DNA of 64,000 nucleotides from assembly GCA_945861385.1 (NCBI GenBank), contig CAMAUI010000001.1, positions 1 through 64,000 of the forward strand. The letters are read 5' to 3'. The DNA comes from Prosthecobacter debontii (GTDB lineage: Bacteria; Verrucomicrobiota; Verrucomicrobiia; Chthoniobacterales; Chthoniobacteraceae). Each line of letters opens with the position of its first letter. Position 1 is the first letter of the stretch. The notes under the pieces are model-generated. The model was not told the DNA's origin. It searched no databases and saw only the letters and a program-made list of their open reading frames with translations. Positions 50,256-58,791 of the stretch are shown here, in pieces. The translations under genes were made by a program, and so were the position numbers.

Positions 50256-50792
50256 TCAGGCGGCAGGCTCCGCCGGTGCGCTCGCGGCCGCGGCGAGTTC
50301 CAGGCATTTGTCAAAGACGCGGTGAAACGGACGCAGGAAACGGAACTCGTCTTCGCCGACAAATTTCACCCAGCCATACCGCTCCATGTTCTTGAGGATT
50401 TGGCTAAGTCCGCCGACGTCTTCGACTTCCACCTGCCGCAACATCGCCGCGTATCGGTCGGAGGAAAGATGCGGCAGCTTCCCAATGAGGAAATGCTGGC
50501 CGAGCAGGAACTCTTCAATGGGACGACCCTGATTGGCCGCATGATCGACGAGGATAAACGAAAACACCGCGATCCGCGGCAGCGCGTCGGGAATGTTTTC
50601 CGGCGACTCCGGATCGAAGTAGAAAAAATCGCGCGCGTGCCGCACCAGCGTGATGCCGAGCGGTGCGAAGTATTCCGCATACGCCTCCGGCTGCATCGCG
50701 ACCGCTGAGAAAGCCGGCTCGTCCTCCGGCGACAAATGCCAGCCGCGCCGGAGCCGGTCGAAGACTTCCTGCAAATGGGGAAGCTCATTCAT
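50256..50792 (-). CDS. jetB: JetB/MukE-like (DUF4194) kite subunit of a Wadjet system
   Basis: 178 residues. The front PHLQEVFDRLRRGWHLSPEDEPAFSAV and LVRHARDFFYFDPES, and the tail LSQILKNMERYGWVKFVGEDEFRFLRPFHRVFDKCLEL, match MukE/MksE-type DUF4194 proteins. Tandem winged helices of this kind link the MukF-like subunit to the SMC arms. The start overlaps jetA by 4 bp and the stop is one base from jetC. Confidence 0.9.
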   Translation of the reverse strand: MNELPHLQEVFDRLRRGWHLSPEDEPAFSAVAMQPEAYAEYFAPLGITLVRHARDFFYFDPESPENIPDALPRIAVFSFILVDHAANQGRPIEEFLLGQHFLIGKLPHLSSDRYAAMLRQVEVEDVGGLSQILKNMERYGWVKFVGEDEFRFLRPFHRVFDKCLELAAAASAPAEPAA

Positions 50793-52012
50793 GCGCTGGC
50801 GAGTTGCACCGGCTCGGCGTCGAGCACGCCGTCGGTGGTCGGGTAGTCGCGCGCATCTCCGCCCGCGAAGGTCGCGTCGAACTCCGAATCGAAAACGAGC
50901 AGCGTGAATCCGGCGAGCATGTCCGCGGTGTCGCGCTGCGGGTATCGCTGCACCAGCCAGCCGAGCAGGTCCGGCAGCGGGACGCTTTCGCGAGCCGCGT
51001 CGGGGAGACTGTCGAGCCAGTGCCGGCGCACCAGATCGGCGGGCGTTTCTTCTTCCGCGGAAATCGCGATCACCGGCGCGGACTCCGGCGGATGCTCGAT
51101 GATGTTTCGCAAGGCCCGCTCAATCGCCGTGTCCCCCGGAACATTCTGCCAGCGCAGCGCACAACTTGTGATTGCATGACTCTGCGCCCATCCAGCGAGA
51201 CCATCCTGCTCCAGTCGGCGCAACGCGAGCGCCGCGCCCTCCGCGATGAACGAGGAGCGTCGCAGCGATTCGTAGAGCGGCTGCAGCTCGCGGCGGCATT
51301 GCTGAAAGACCCGCAAGGCGTGCCGCTGCACAAAGCGAAGGCGGCGCAGCCCGCGCTCCAGCGCCGGAAGATCGTTGAACAACCCGTGCTCGCGCGCCCG
51401 CTGCATCAATCGCTCCGTCTCGTCGAATGTCGCCCGCAGCGGCCCGTCGGGGCGCACGATTTCCACCATCGGATCCACGTAGCGCTCCATCCATCGCACG
51501 ATGCGCTGAAATTTCTCCCGCACGGAAACCGTCCGCCGCTCGGTCTTGTAGCGCGCCACTTCGTCGAGGATGCGGTGGTGCGTTTCGTCGAGGTCGGCAT
51601 GAATGCGCCGGAGGGTTTGATGGATTTCCTCCATCGCCATGCGGAGGAGCGAAAGATCGTCCTCCTCGATCGCGCGCACGAGCTGATGCCCCGTCACGCG
51701 GAGCGATTCCATGCAACCGCGCACCATCTCGGGCGTCGCCGCCTGCGCTTCGTCGAAAAGATACGCCACGAGTTTTCGCACGGGTTCCGCGAGGAGATGG
51801 AATTCGCCGCCCGGCTCCGTGGTGACGAGGATTTGCAGCTCCCTCAGCCGCCGCCATGTTGTTTCCGGCAGTTCATCGCACTGTCCCGGATTCGCCCGAA
51901 TCAACTGCCGCACGTCAGTTTCTGAAATCTCATCCTCATGCGCTGCCAGACGCTCCAGCAGCGGCACATGGCTGGAGCAGAAATTGAAGAACGCTTGGGC
52001 ATTGATTTTCAT
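50789..52012 (-). CDS. jetA: JetA/MukF-like kleisin subunit of a Wadjet system
   Basis: 407 residues from ATG 52012, preferred because GGAAG lies at ribosome-site distance; the frame is open 174 bp further up but without protein character. The front (FFNFCSSHVPLLERLAAHED) and the winged-helix and helical middle (LDETHHRILDEVARYKTERRTVSVREKFQRIVRWMERYVDPMVEIV) fit MukF/JetA-type proteins. The C-terminal part (SLPDAARESVPLPDLLGWLVQRY) likely contacts the SMC head. First gene of the jetABCD order. The subtype is not assigned; it does not look like DUF3375. Confidence 0.86.
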   Translation of the reverse strand: MKINAQAFFNFCSSHVPLLERLAAHEDEISETDVRQLIRANPGQCDELPETTWRRLRELQILVTTEPGGEFHLLAEPVRKLVAYLFDEAQAATPEMVRGCMESLRVTGHQLVRAIEEDDLSLLRMAMEEIHQTLRRIHADLDETHHRILDEVARYKTERRTVSVREKFQRIVRWMERYVDPMVEIVRPDGPLRATFDETERLMQRAREHGLFNDLPALERGLRRLRFVQRHALRVFQQCRRELQPLYESLRRSSFIAEGAALALRRLEQDGLAGWAQSHAITSCALRWQNVPGDTAIERALRNIIEHPPESAPVIAISAEEETPADLVRRHWLDSLPDAARESVPLPDLLGWLVQRYPQRDTADMLAGFTLLVFDSEFDATFAGGDARDYPTTDGVLDAEPVQLASA

Positions 52013-52182
52013 CGAAGAAACTTCCGGCACCGTGTGGCGTGCGCGGAATCTTGTCAGGGATTTTCTGCCGCAGTCTGAGAAGAGCGCATGGAGCAGTGTC
52101 GTGGGCGATGTGCCACGACGATGAATAGCCCGACGCCCGCACAAATTCCGAAATGACCGGGCCTCGACATGGCCGATTCGCT

Positions 52183-52779
52183 TCAATCGTCCGCTTCCTC
52201 GTCTGCGTGTTTGTTTGCCGTAAGGATGGCGGCGAGGGGATCGGGGGCGGTGAGGATTTCTTGCGGCAGATCGAAGAGGCGCTGGAAGGCGCGGCGCTTT
52301 TCGGCGAGCTCGCCGGTGGCTTCGGGCTCGGGGGCGGCGGCGCGGGCGAGGTATTCGTGCCAGCGCTGCACGTCGTGGTGGAGGCTGTGGTGGTGGCGGC
52401 GCCAGCGGGCGGCTTCGCGTTGGGCTTCGTCGAGCCAGCCGATGAGATCGAGGCGGTCCACGGCGGCGAGGCGCGCTTCGGCTTTGGCGAGGTCCTGCTC
52501 CACGCCGGCGAGGATGGAGTGCCAGATGACGAGATAGACGGGCGGTTCAGGCGGCGGATCCGCTTTGTCGCCCGACTCGCGGCGCGTTTTGGAACACGCG
52601 TCGCACCACAGGGTTTCTTTGACGATGCCCGTCATGACGGAACTCCCGGACAGCACCGAGCCGATTTTGAAATGCGCCATTGTGCAATCGAACTCCTTCG
52701 TCTGAAGACTGCGGACCCCGGCTCCGCAGGCCGGGCAGATCAGCGGCGTTTTGACGTAGATGGTATCGAACATTCCCAT
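52183..52779 (-). CDS. Hypothetical zinc-ribbon protein upstream of the Wadjet operon
   Basis: 198 residues. Two Cys pairs are visible, LICPACGAG near residue 15 and LWCDACSKT near residue 58, consistent with a zinc ribbon. A helical part follows (VEQDLAKAEARLAAVDRLDLIGWLDEAQREAARWRRHHHSLHH), and the end is acidic (NKHADEEADD). Same strand as jetA with a 170-bp gap. I do not recognise the family; its place suggests a possible accessory to the island. Confidence 0.68.
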   Translation of the reverse strand: MGMFDTIYVKTPLICPACGAGVRSLQTKEFDCTMAHFKIGSVLSGSSVMTGIVKETLWCDACSKTRRESGDKADPPPEPPVYLVIWHSILAGVEQDLAKAEARLAAVDRLDLIGWLDEAQREAARWRRHHHSLHHDVQRWHEYLARAAAPEPEATGELAEKRRAFQRLFDLPQEILTAPDPLAAILTANKHADEEADD

Positions 52780-52938
52780 GACGCCACGGTGCGCGGGCGC
52801 GCGGCGCAGGACAAGGGCACTGTGTGGCCGTCAAAGCACCGCCCCCGGAGTTCCGGCGGATTCAAGGTTGCGCTCCGCCGGGAAGATTGCGCCGGAACCG
52901 CGAGTATCGGGAAGAGAACCACCGTCCGTTAATTCTCC

Positions 52939-53559
52939 TCAGTGTCCTGGTGGCGGGGAGTCGTCGTCCGCGCGTTTCCATTCCTCGCCTTCCTCGTCGC
53001 GCTCCTGCCCGGCGAGGAATTCACCGAGGTCCACCACTTGCGCGTCGCCGGTGAGGGGGCCGCAGTGTTTCTCCATCCACTCGGCGTAATCGCGCGCGCT
53101 GGCTGCGCGGCTGGCTTGGGATTCGTCCGGCGTGAGCGTCCACGCGGGAGCGGAGAGCGTGAGTCGGAACTCGGCGGTCTGGATGACGACGCGCCCGTTG
53201 CGCTCGCTGAACCATTCGAGATAGAGCGCGTTCGCCCAGTGCCACGGCGCGGGCTCGCCGAGTTCGTAGAGCCGCATGAATTCCTCCATCGGCACGTCGT
53301 GGACTTTGACTTTCTGCGAAGCGGTGATGTCGCCGACCCAGCCGCGCTGGTCGGGATGCGGCGGGGCGTCGGTCATCGGGATGGGTTGCGGATTTTCAAA
53401 CGCGAGCGTGCAGCCGGCGAGGTCGGGCGCGCAGTCGCCGCGCAGGTCGAGCGTCATCGGCTCGGCGATGCCGGCGAGCCAGATGCGGCCGGTGACGCGA
53501 CCGCGCACGGTGTTGTCGAGTTCGCCGCGGAGGATGTGTTCGTCAAAGCGCCAGGCCAT
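52939..53559 (-). CDS. Hypothetical protein, DUF-like, in defence island
   Basis: 206 residues. The first half is beta-rich (MAWRFDEHILRGELDNTVRGRVTGRIWLAGIAEPMTLDLRGD), the second half is Glu/Asp-rich and ends with a run (EFLAGQERDEEGEEWKRADDD). No signal peptide, helix or known motif is visible. It lies 18 bp from the start-side neighbour DUF1186/SEC-C gene and 159 bp from the zinc-ribbon gene, all on the same strand, so they may be co-transcribed. Function unknown. Confidence 0.68.
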   Translation of the reverse strand: MAWRFDEHILRGELDNTVRGRVTGRIWLAGIAEPMTLDLRGDCAPDLAGCTLAFENPQPIPMTDAPPHPDQRGWVGDITASQKVKVHDVPMEEFMRLYELGEPAPWHWANALYLEWFSERNGRVVIQTAEFRLTLSAPAWTLTPDESQASRAASARDYAEWMEKHCGPLTGDAQVVDLGEFLAGQERDEEGEEWKRADDDSPPPGH

Positions 53560-53577
53560 GTGCGGGAGGGGATGCGG

Positions 53578-54879
53578 CTACGCGTTCTGGCCGCAGCACT
53601 TTTTGAATTTTTTGCCGCTGCCGCAGGGGCACTGGTCGTTGCGGCCGGTTTTAGGCGGGGCGATGAAGGGCTTGGGCGGGTCGTAGCGGGATGGGGATTG
53701 GTCCGCGAAATCCACAGTATTCGAGGTGCCGCGATTTTTCACCGCTTTGCGCGCATACATCGCCCACCAAGCCGTCTCTTTCGCCACGTCGGTGATCGGC
53801 GGGTGGCGGTGCTGGAAGTCCTCGAAGGGCGTCCGCGCGGTGTGCGAGACGCGGTTTTCGATCTCGTCCCACCCGATGCTGAAAGGATCCACGAGGCCAT
53901 CCTCGTACGGCTGACGGATGAGGGGCACGAGTTCTCCGGCGTCGAGATCAACGATGACGTTGGCGACAGCACACCACACGTAGGTTGGTTCGCGTTCGAG
54001 TTTGTCGCTGATGAGTTCGCGCAGGTAGGCGATGACCGTCTCGCGCGGCAGCTCGTCCCACGCGGCGAGGATTGCGAGCGAGTCGAGCGCCTGGCCGCGG
54101 CAGTACTCGTTAGCCTCGCGGTTCTCGACGAGCGCGCGGATTTCCGGGCGGTCGCCGCCGCAGACGGAGGCGAGAATCCGCGAGCCTGCCGCGGTGGGCA
54201 CGTCGCCCCCGATGTCGAACGCGCCTTCGTCCGGCAGCGCGAGCCAGCGCAGCACGAATGGGAACGCGCGCGGTTCGCGCCATTTCGCGAGGAGGTAAAG
54301 GGCGTGGCAGAAAAGCTGGCTGACTTCGCCCGAGGCCTCGGACGGTGCGGCGAGCCCGGCCTCCAGCGCGGCGAGCAGGCGGTCGGTGATTTCCTCGCGG
54401 CGCGCGTCGGCGGCCCGAAGCGCCTCGCGCGGCGGCTGTCCGCGCTCCTCGGAAAGCGCGACGATGATTTCCTCCGCCGGGATAAAGCCGCTGAGGTCGT
54501 TGTCGTCCGCGGGCGATTTCGGTTCGTGGGTGAAGCGATCCGTCTCCGCCCAAAACGGGCACTCGGGGCACTCGCGGCCGAGCGGGTAGTCCACGCCCTC
54601 CTCGTGCGGGCAGCCGGTGATGCGGTCGGAGAGGACGGTCTCGCGGACCTCGTGCGCTTTGAAAAACGAGGCGAGCTCGTCCGCCGTCTCCACGTCGTTG
54701 CGGATGTCGCCTTTTGCGACGAACCAGCGCTGCAGAGCCACGGGTGCGGCGTCCGGCGCTGGGATAACTGCGGCGACGGCCTTTGTGGCGCGCCTCGCGG
54801 TCGGGCCATACATCATCACGGTGCCGAGCGGGAAACGGCCACTGTCACTCTGGGAATCTGGCATCAACTGGTCAGGCAT
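53578..54879 (-). CDS. DUF1186 protein with SEC-C zinc motif
   Basis: 433 residues. A front zinc-like part has [21 protein letters not shown]. The central 180-370 part is the helical DUF1186 repeat type ([69 protein letters not shown]). The C-terminus is a SEC-C zinc motif, [23 protein letters not shown] domains serve as zinc-bound adapters in SecA and in many proteins, including some toxins and ribosome-related proteins. Role of DUF1186 proteins is unknown; there is an additional start codon at 54864. Confidence 0.85.
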   Translation of the reverse strand: MPDQLMPDSQSDSGRFPLGTVMMYGPTARRATKAVAAVIPAPDAAPVALQRWFVAKGDIRNDVETADELASFFKAHEVRETVLSDRITGCPHEEGVDYPLGRECPECPFWAETDRFTHEPKSPADDNDLSGFIPAEEIIVALSEERGQPPREALRAADARREEITDRLLAALEAGLAAPSEASGEVSQLFCHALYLLAKWREPRAFPFVLRWLALPDEGAFDIGGDVPTAAGSRILASVCGGDRPEIRALVENREANEYCRGQALDSLAILAAWDELPRETVIAYLRELISDKLEREPTYVWCAVANVIVDLDAGELVPLIRQPYEDGLVDPFSIGWDEIENRVSHTARTPFEDFQHRHPPITDVAKETAWWAMYARKAVKNRGTSNTVDFADQSPSRYDPPKPFIAPPKTGRNDQCPCGSGKKFKKCCGQNA

Positions 54880-54954
54880 CTGTGGTGCGGCAAGCGGGAT
54901 TTTCGCGGTACGCCCCGCGATGAATGTGGGAGCAGTTTGATTCCATTTTTTCAG

Positions 54955-56337
54955 TCACTTCAATCCCGCAAGCGCGGCGAGGGCCAGTTTGCGGGCTCCG
55001 GGCTGTTTGAACTTTGAGCTGGCGGCTGTTGTGAAGTCGGCCCGGGCTTCTTCCTTGTGGCCGAGGGCAAGGTGCGCGCGGCCTCGGTTGTAGCGGACGT
55101 AGGCATCGGCTGGCACATTCGCGATCGCGGCTTCGTAGGCTTCCAGTGCCTCTTCAGCGCGGTGGGAAAGGAGAAGCGCATCGCCCCGGCGGTTGTGGGC
55201 GCTGGCCGTGAGCGGGCGCAAGCGGGAGTGATCTGGCGGGAGCAAGTCGCTGAGCGCTGCGAGGACGATGTCGCATGTCTCCAGCGCGGCTTTGACCCTG
55301 GCGCTGGTCGCGGTTGCGGTCCGCAGATCCTCTTTTACGCGTTCCAGAAGTGTCTCCAGCGGTGCGGCGGCTTGGGCGGACGGGCCGCGGCCGCGCGCGA
55401 GGCGCCGGAGGGCCTCCACGCAATGGGCGGCGTCGCCGGAGGTGGCGAGTCTCGTGATTTCGGATTGGGTCGGCATCGGTATGGGGCGACCTTTCGGAAT
55501 GGGGGCTTCGTCCGTGGATGCCGGTGCGGAGGGACCCGCGAGGAAAACGTCCTCGCCGACCAGGCGTGAATACTCGGCGGGAACCTGCGCGCCGCGGGAT
55601 CGCTCCAGTACTCCTGCGCGCGTGCGCTTGAAGACCTGCTCGATGGTCAGCCCCGGCGTGCGCAAATGGCGGAGCAGCTCTTCGGTGTAGAGGCCGTTGA
55701 CGCCGTCACCATCGTTTGCGGTGCGTCCGGCATCGGTGGCAAATGCAATGAGCGAGCCGGCGGGCGGATTCATTTCGGAAAGGCCACCTGGTTTCGCGGC
55801 ATCGCGCGCCTGCGGATTGCGTGCGAGCGGCGTGCTGCGGCAGGCGTCGAGAATGACGAGATTGCAGCGTCCTTTGGCGGCGGCCATCTCGGCGACAGCT
55901 TGCTCTGCATTGAAGAGCTTCGTCTCCGCCAGCAGCCGCAGGCCGGTGCCGTCGGTGCCCGCGGGATCGTAACCGGATTTGATCGGGATGAGATAGTTCG
56001 AGCCTGCGACGTTGATGCCATGCCCGGCGAAATAGAACAAAGCCACTTCGGCTCCGCGCAGATTTTTCCGGAACCGTATGATGGCCGTCATCAGCCCGTC
56101 GCGGGTGACATTGTGCTTTTCGATGACGTTAAAGCCGAGGCTGCGCAGCGTTCTGGCCATCGCTTTCGCATCATTCACGGTGTTGCGGAGCGGACCGACC
56201 GCAGCCTCATAGCGGTTGTTCCCGATGACCAGCGCGGTGCGCGGGCCTTTCGCGGCATCAGCGGCCACACACACGGATGCGAAGGTGAGCGCGAGAGCGC
56301 AGACAATGGCACGGCGGACGCAGGTATCGGAATTCAC
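54955..56337 (-). CDS. Exported metacaspase-like peptidase with TPR tail
   Basis: 460 residues. Signal peptide at 1-25 (IVCALALTFASVCVAADA). Caspase-like p20 fold: ALVIGNNRYEAAVGPLRNTVNDAKAMARTL, catalytic His106 in FYFAGHGINV, catalytic Cys166 in VILDACRSTP. A later p10-like part contains AFATDAGRTANDGDGVNGLYTEELL. The end (about 350-450) has TPR-type helices (SHRAEEALEAYEAAIANVPADAYVRYNRGRAHLALG). Dyad intact, so catalysis is expected; metacaspases cut after basic residues. It is exported, which argues against direct action inside the cell in phage defence. Divergent from the NlpC-like lipoprotein gene, with a 79-bp shared promoter region. Confidence 0.9.
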   Translation of the reverse strand: MNSDTCVRRAIVCALALTFASVCVAADAAKGPRTALVIGNNRYEAAVGPLRNTVNDAKAMARTLRSLGFNVIEKHNVTRDGLMTAIIRFRKNLRGAEVALFYFAGHGINVAGSNYLIPIKSGYDPAGTDGTGLRLLAETKLFNAEQAVAEMAAAKGRCNLVILDACRSTPLARNPQARDAAKPGGLSEMNPPAGSLIAFATDAGRTANDGDGVNGLYTEELLRHLRTPGLTIEQVFKRTRAGVLERSRGAQVPAEYSRLVGEDVFLAGPSAPASTDEAPIPKGRPIPMPTQSEITRLATSGDAAHCVEALRRLARGRGPSAQAAAPLETLLERVKEDLRTATATSARVKAALETCDIVLAALSDLLPPDHSRLRPLTASAHNRRGDALLLSHRAEEALEAYEAAIANVPADAYVRYNRGRAHLALGHKEEARADFTTAASSKFKQPGARKLALAALAGLK

Positions 56338-56416
56338 GTTTGAAAGGTGAATGCTGTATCGCCGCGGAATGCAGCGGATTGCAAGCCGGTGCCGCGCGCG
56401 CTATCGCCACTTGCCC

Positions 56417-57277
56417 ATGATTCGACACGGCCGCCATACAACTCCAAGCCGGGTCTGCAGCGTTCTTGGAGGCCTGATGTTTCTTGCCGGCTGCGCCTCC
56501 TGGCGGACGAATCCGGAATCCTCCGCCCGCCTGGTACCCGGCGATCCCTCTGCTCCGTCACAGGTCACGCCCGCCGAGGCACTGTCCATCGCGCAGCAAT
56601 ATGCAACCCACGCATGGAAGCCTTTTGCGAATAACATCCTTCATGGCAAGGATCCGAAAGGCGTGGCGGTCAATACGCCGGACATTGGCTATCGAATGCA
56701 GTCCGACCGGCCCGGCTGGTGGGTGCCCGGCGATGTGAATCACGGCATTCCATACAAGTGGGGTGGCTTCGACGATCCGGCATCATTCGACATGGCGGTC
56801 GCGGAAGGGATGGCGGCGGGCGACGTTTCCTCGCCCGCAAAGCGGAGCGCGGACAACGCGGCCGTGAGCACCCTGGCGACGGGAGTGGACTGTTCGGGGT
56901 TCGTCTCGAGGTGCCTGAAGTTGCCGGTGGTTTACGATACCGCGCGGCTGCCATCCGTCTGCAACCTGCTCCCCAGCGCCGGGGATCTGCGCCCTGGCGA
57001 CCTGCTGAACATCCCGCGCAGGCACGTGATCCTGTGCGCGGGCTGGGCGACCTCCGACCGGAAGTGGATCTACTTTTACGAAACAGGCGGCGCGCCCGAA
57101 TACTGGAAGCCCGGTCTGAAACAGGCGCCGCTCGACGCACTGCTGGCGCTCGGCTACCGGCCGCTGCGATACCGGGGAATGGCCTGGCAGGCCCAGACCT
57201 CCGGCAAGGAAGTGCTCACACGCGGCTCCCGTTCACGCGCCCTGACCATCGTGAACCCGACGGTTGGTGAGCCGTAG
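56417..57277 (+). CDS. NlpC/P60-like lipoprotein
   Basis: 286 residues from ATG 56417; the frame is open further upstream but the lipoprotein signal starts here. The lipobox is MFLAGC, acylated Cys26. The catalytic Cys lies in GVDCSGFVSRCL (Cys159) and the His in RRHVILCAGW (His203), the dyad of NlpC/P60 or CHAP-like peptidases. The earlier part HGIPYKWGGFDDPASFD is the usual substrate-binding loop before the Cys. It probably trims peptidoglycan peptides from the outer membrane side. Divergent from the metacaspase gene. Confidence 0.84.
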   Translation: MIRHGRHTTPSRVCSVLGGLMFLAGCASWRTNPESSARLVPGDPSAPSQVTPAEALSIAQQYATHAWKPFANNILHGKDPKGVAVNTPDIGYRMQSDRPGWWVPGDVNHGIPYKWGGFDDPASFDMAVAEGMAAGDVSSPAKRSADNAAVSTLATGVDCSGFVSRCLKLPVVYDTARLPSVCNLLPSAGDLRPGDLLNIPRRHVILCAGWATSDRKWIYFYETGGAPEYWKPGLKQAPLDALLALGYRPLRYRGMAWQAQTSGKEVLTRGSRSRALTIVNPTVGEP

Positions 57278-57674
57278 AAAGCGGTCGCGCACTGCCGGGT
57301 GGTCGCTGTCGTTGAAGAGATTGATCGTCAGCAACGGGACAGCGCCTTCAGGGCTCCGCGGCACGTGCGGGGTGCTGGGAGTTGTTGATCCTAAAACCGG
57401 CAGTTGGGAGCCACGAAAAGGCGCAAGCGGTACAAGAGCGCTGCGAAACCGAAGAGTTTGCCCACACCCGGCGGGTGAAGAATTCCAAGTGGGGGGTGCC
57501 ACCATTTCCTCCTGCTTTTGTGGCGTCTGTGCGTTTTCGTGGCCCTTTCAATTGCCGTTTCGAGGCTGAATGGTGCCATGAATTTGCGATGCACCGGGCG
57601 AAATGTGGAGGGGCGTTGCCGGGGCGGCGGTGGCTCGTTGTCGCAAAGCAGGTTCTGGCGTTTCCCCGCCGTCA
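57278..57674. other. 397-bp spacer without a supported gene
   Basis: Between the NlpC-like lipoprotein and the DUF1501 gene stop I find no convincing gene, RNA or repeat. A minus-strand frame (57233-57505) ends with a protein-like stretch (PLLTINLFNDSDHPAVRDRF), but it overlaps the lipoprotein gene end and lacks a start with a ribosome site, so I do not call it. It may be the relic of a gene. The two flanking genes are convergent, so the spacer must hold both terminators. Confidence 0.4.
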
Positions 57675-58790
57675 TCACACCGGAAGCGACTTCAGCGCGT
57701 GGCCGGGGAAAATCTTCCCCATCGCCGTCGCGGTCGCACCGTGGCGGGCGAGCACGGGCGCGAGCACGTCGCGGTAGTTCGTCCACACGGGCAGGTCGCC
57801 GGGGCCTTCGAGCAGTTCGCGCGAGAGGCCGCGCCATTCGCCGTGCATGCGCCCGCCGCGCACGCCGCCCCCCATCACGAACATCACGCCGCCGCGCCCG
57901 TGGTCGGTTCCAAAGCTCGTGTTTTCCGCGAAGCGCCGGCCAAATTCGCTCATCACCACGACCGTCGTCGCCGCCATGCGCGCGCCCAGGTCCCTGCGAA
58001 ATGCCGCGAGGCCGCCGCCGAGGCTCGTGATGTTGCCGGTGATCGCGATGTTCTGCGTGAAATGCGTGTCCCAGCCGTTGAGATCCACGCTCGCAGCGTC
58101 GAGGCCCACGTCGGCGCGGATGAGCTGCGCGACCTGCCGGAGCCCCTGGTGAAAATCATCATTCGCGTCGTAGGCCGCGCCATTTGCGGGCGACGCCTTC
58201 ACGTCAATCGCCTCGATCCGCCGCATTGCCTCGAACGTGTTCTCCGCCGCCGCGCGCAACGGGCCGGATTCGATCTCGTAGAGCCGCCGCAGTTCGCGCG
58301 AGAACTCCGCGGTCTCCGTGCCGATGGAAAACTCCCCGATCTGCTGGAACGCCGTGGCGCCCGGCGCACCCGAGAGCACCTCCGGCAGCGTCGGTGCGAG
58401 CGCCACGGCGCTGAGCGGCGAAGTGCCCGGCCCGCGCGCGCGGAGGAACCGCCCGAGCCAGCCGCCCGCGACGAGGCCGCCGTGCTCCATCAAATCCTGC
58501 GCCTCGAAGTGCGAGCGCGTGTCGTCCTCGCTGCCCGCCGCGTGGACGATGGCGAGGTCACCTTCCTTCCAGGCGGCTTCGAGGGGGGCGAGTTGCGGGT
58601 GGAGGCCGAAGGTGCCGTCGAGATTGATGGTCTCCTGCTTTTTCACCGCGAGCAGCGGGCGCGCGCGGTAGTAGTGGTCGTCCTCGCGCGGCACGACGAG
58701 CGTCAGCCCATCCGCCCCGCCGCGGAGGAAGACGACGACAAGCGTGCGTTTGTCGTCGCGTTCAACGGTGGTGGAAAGTTGCGCGGCCAT
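57675..58790 (-). CDS. DUF1501 protein (sulfatase-like fold)
   Basis: 371 residues. RTLVVVFLRGGADGLTLVVPREDDHYYRARP and GGWLGRFLRARG mark the DUF1501 family, a relative of the alkaline phosphatase/sulfatase fold found in great number in Planctomycetota and Verrucomicrobiota. Later parts: DLNGWDTHFTQN and VVVMSEFGRRFAENTSFGTDHGRGGVMFVMGGGVRGG, with the expected metal-binding Asp and His residues (DTH, TDHG). It lacks the Tat signal that many members have, so it may stay inside or be carried by its partner. It starts one base after the DUF1800 stop, and the pair is a usual combination. Confidence 0.9.
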   Translation of the reverse strand: MAAQLSTTVERDDKRTLVVVFLRGGADGLTLVVPREDDHYYRARPLLAVKKQETINLDGTFGLHPQLAPLEAAWKEGDLAIVHAAGSEDDTRSHFEAQDLMEHGGLVAGGWLGRFLRARGPGTSPLSAVALAPTLPEVLSGAPGATAFQQIGEFSIGTETAEFSRELRRLYEIESGPLRAAAENTFEAMRRIEAIDVKASPANGAAYDANDDFHQGLRQVAQLIRADVGLDAASVDLNGWDTHFTQNIAITGNITSLGGGLAAFRRDLGARMAATTVVVMSEFGRRFAENTSFGTDHGRGGVMFVMGGGVRGGRMHGEWRGLSRELLEGPGDLPVWTNYRDVLAPVLARHGATATAMGKIFPGHALKSLPV

Positions 58791-58791
58791 G

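Noticed and set aside
51120-51857. Alternative minus-strand frame inside jetA
   Set aside because: Out-of-frame shadow of the JetA-like gene with Arg/Ala/Gly-rich translation.
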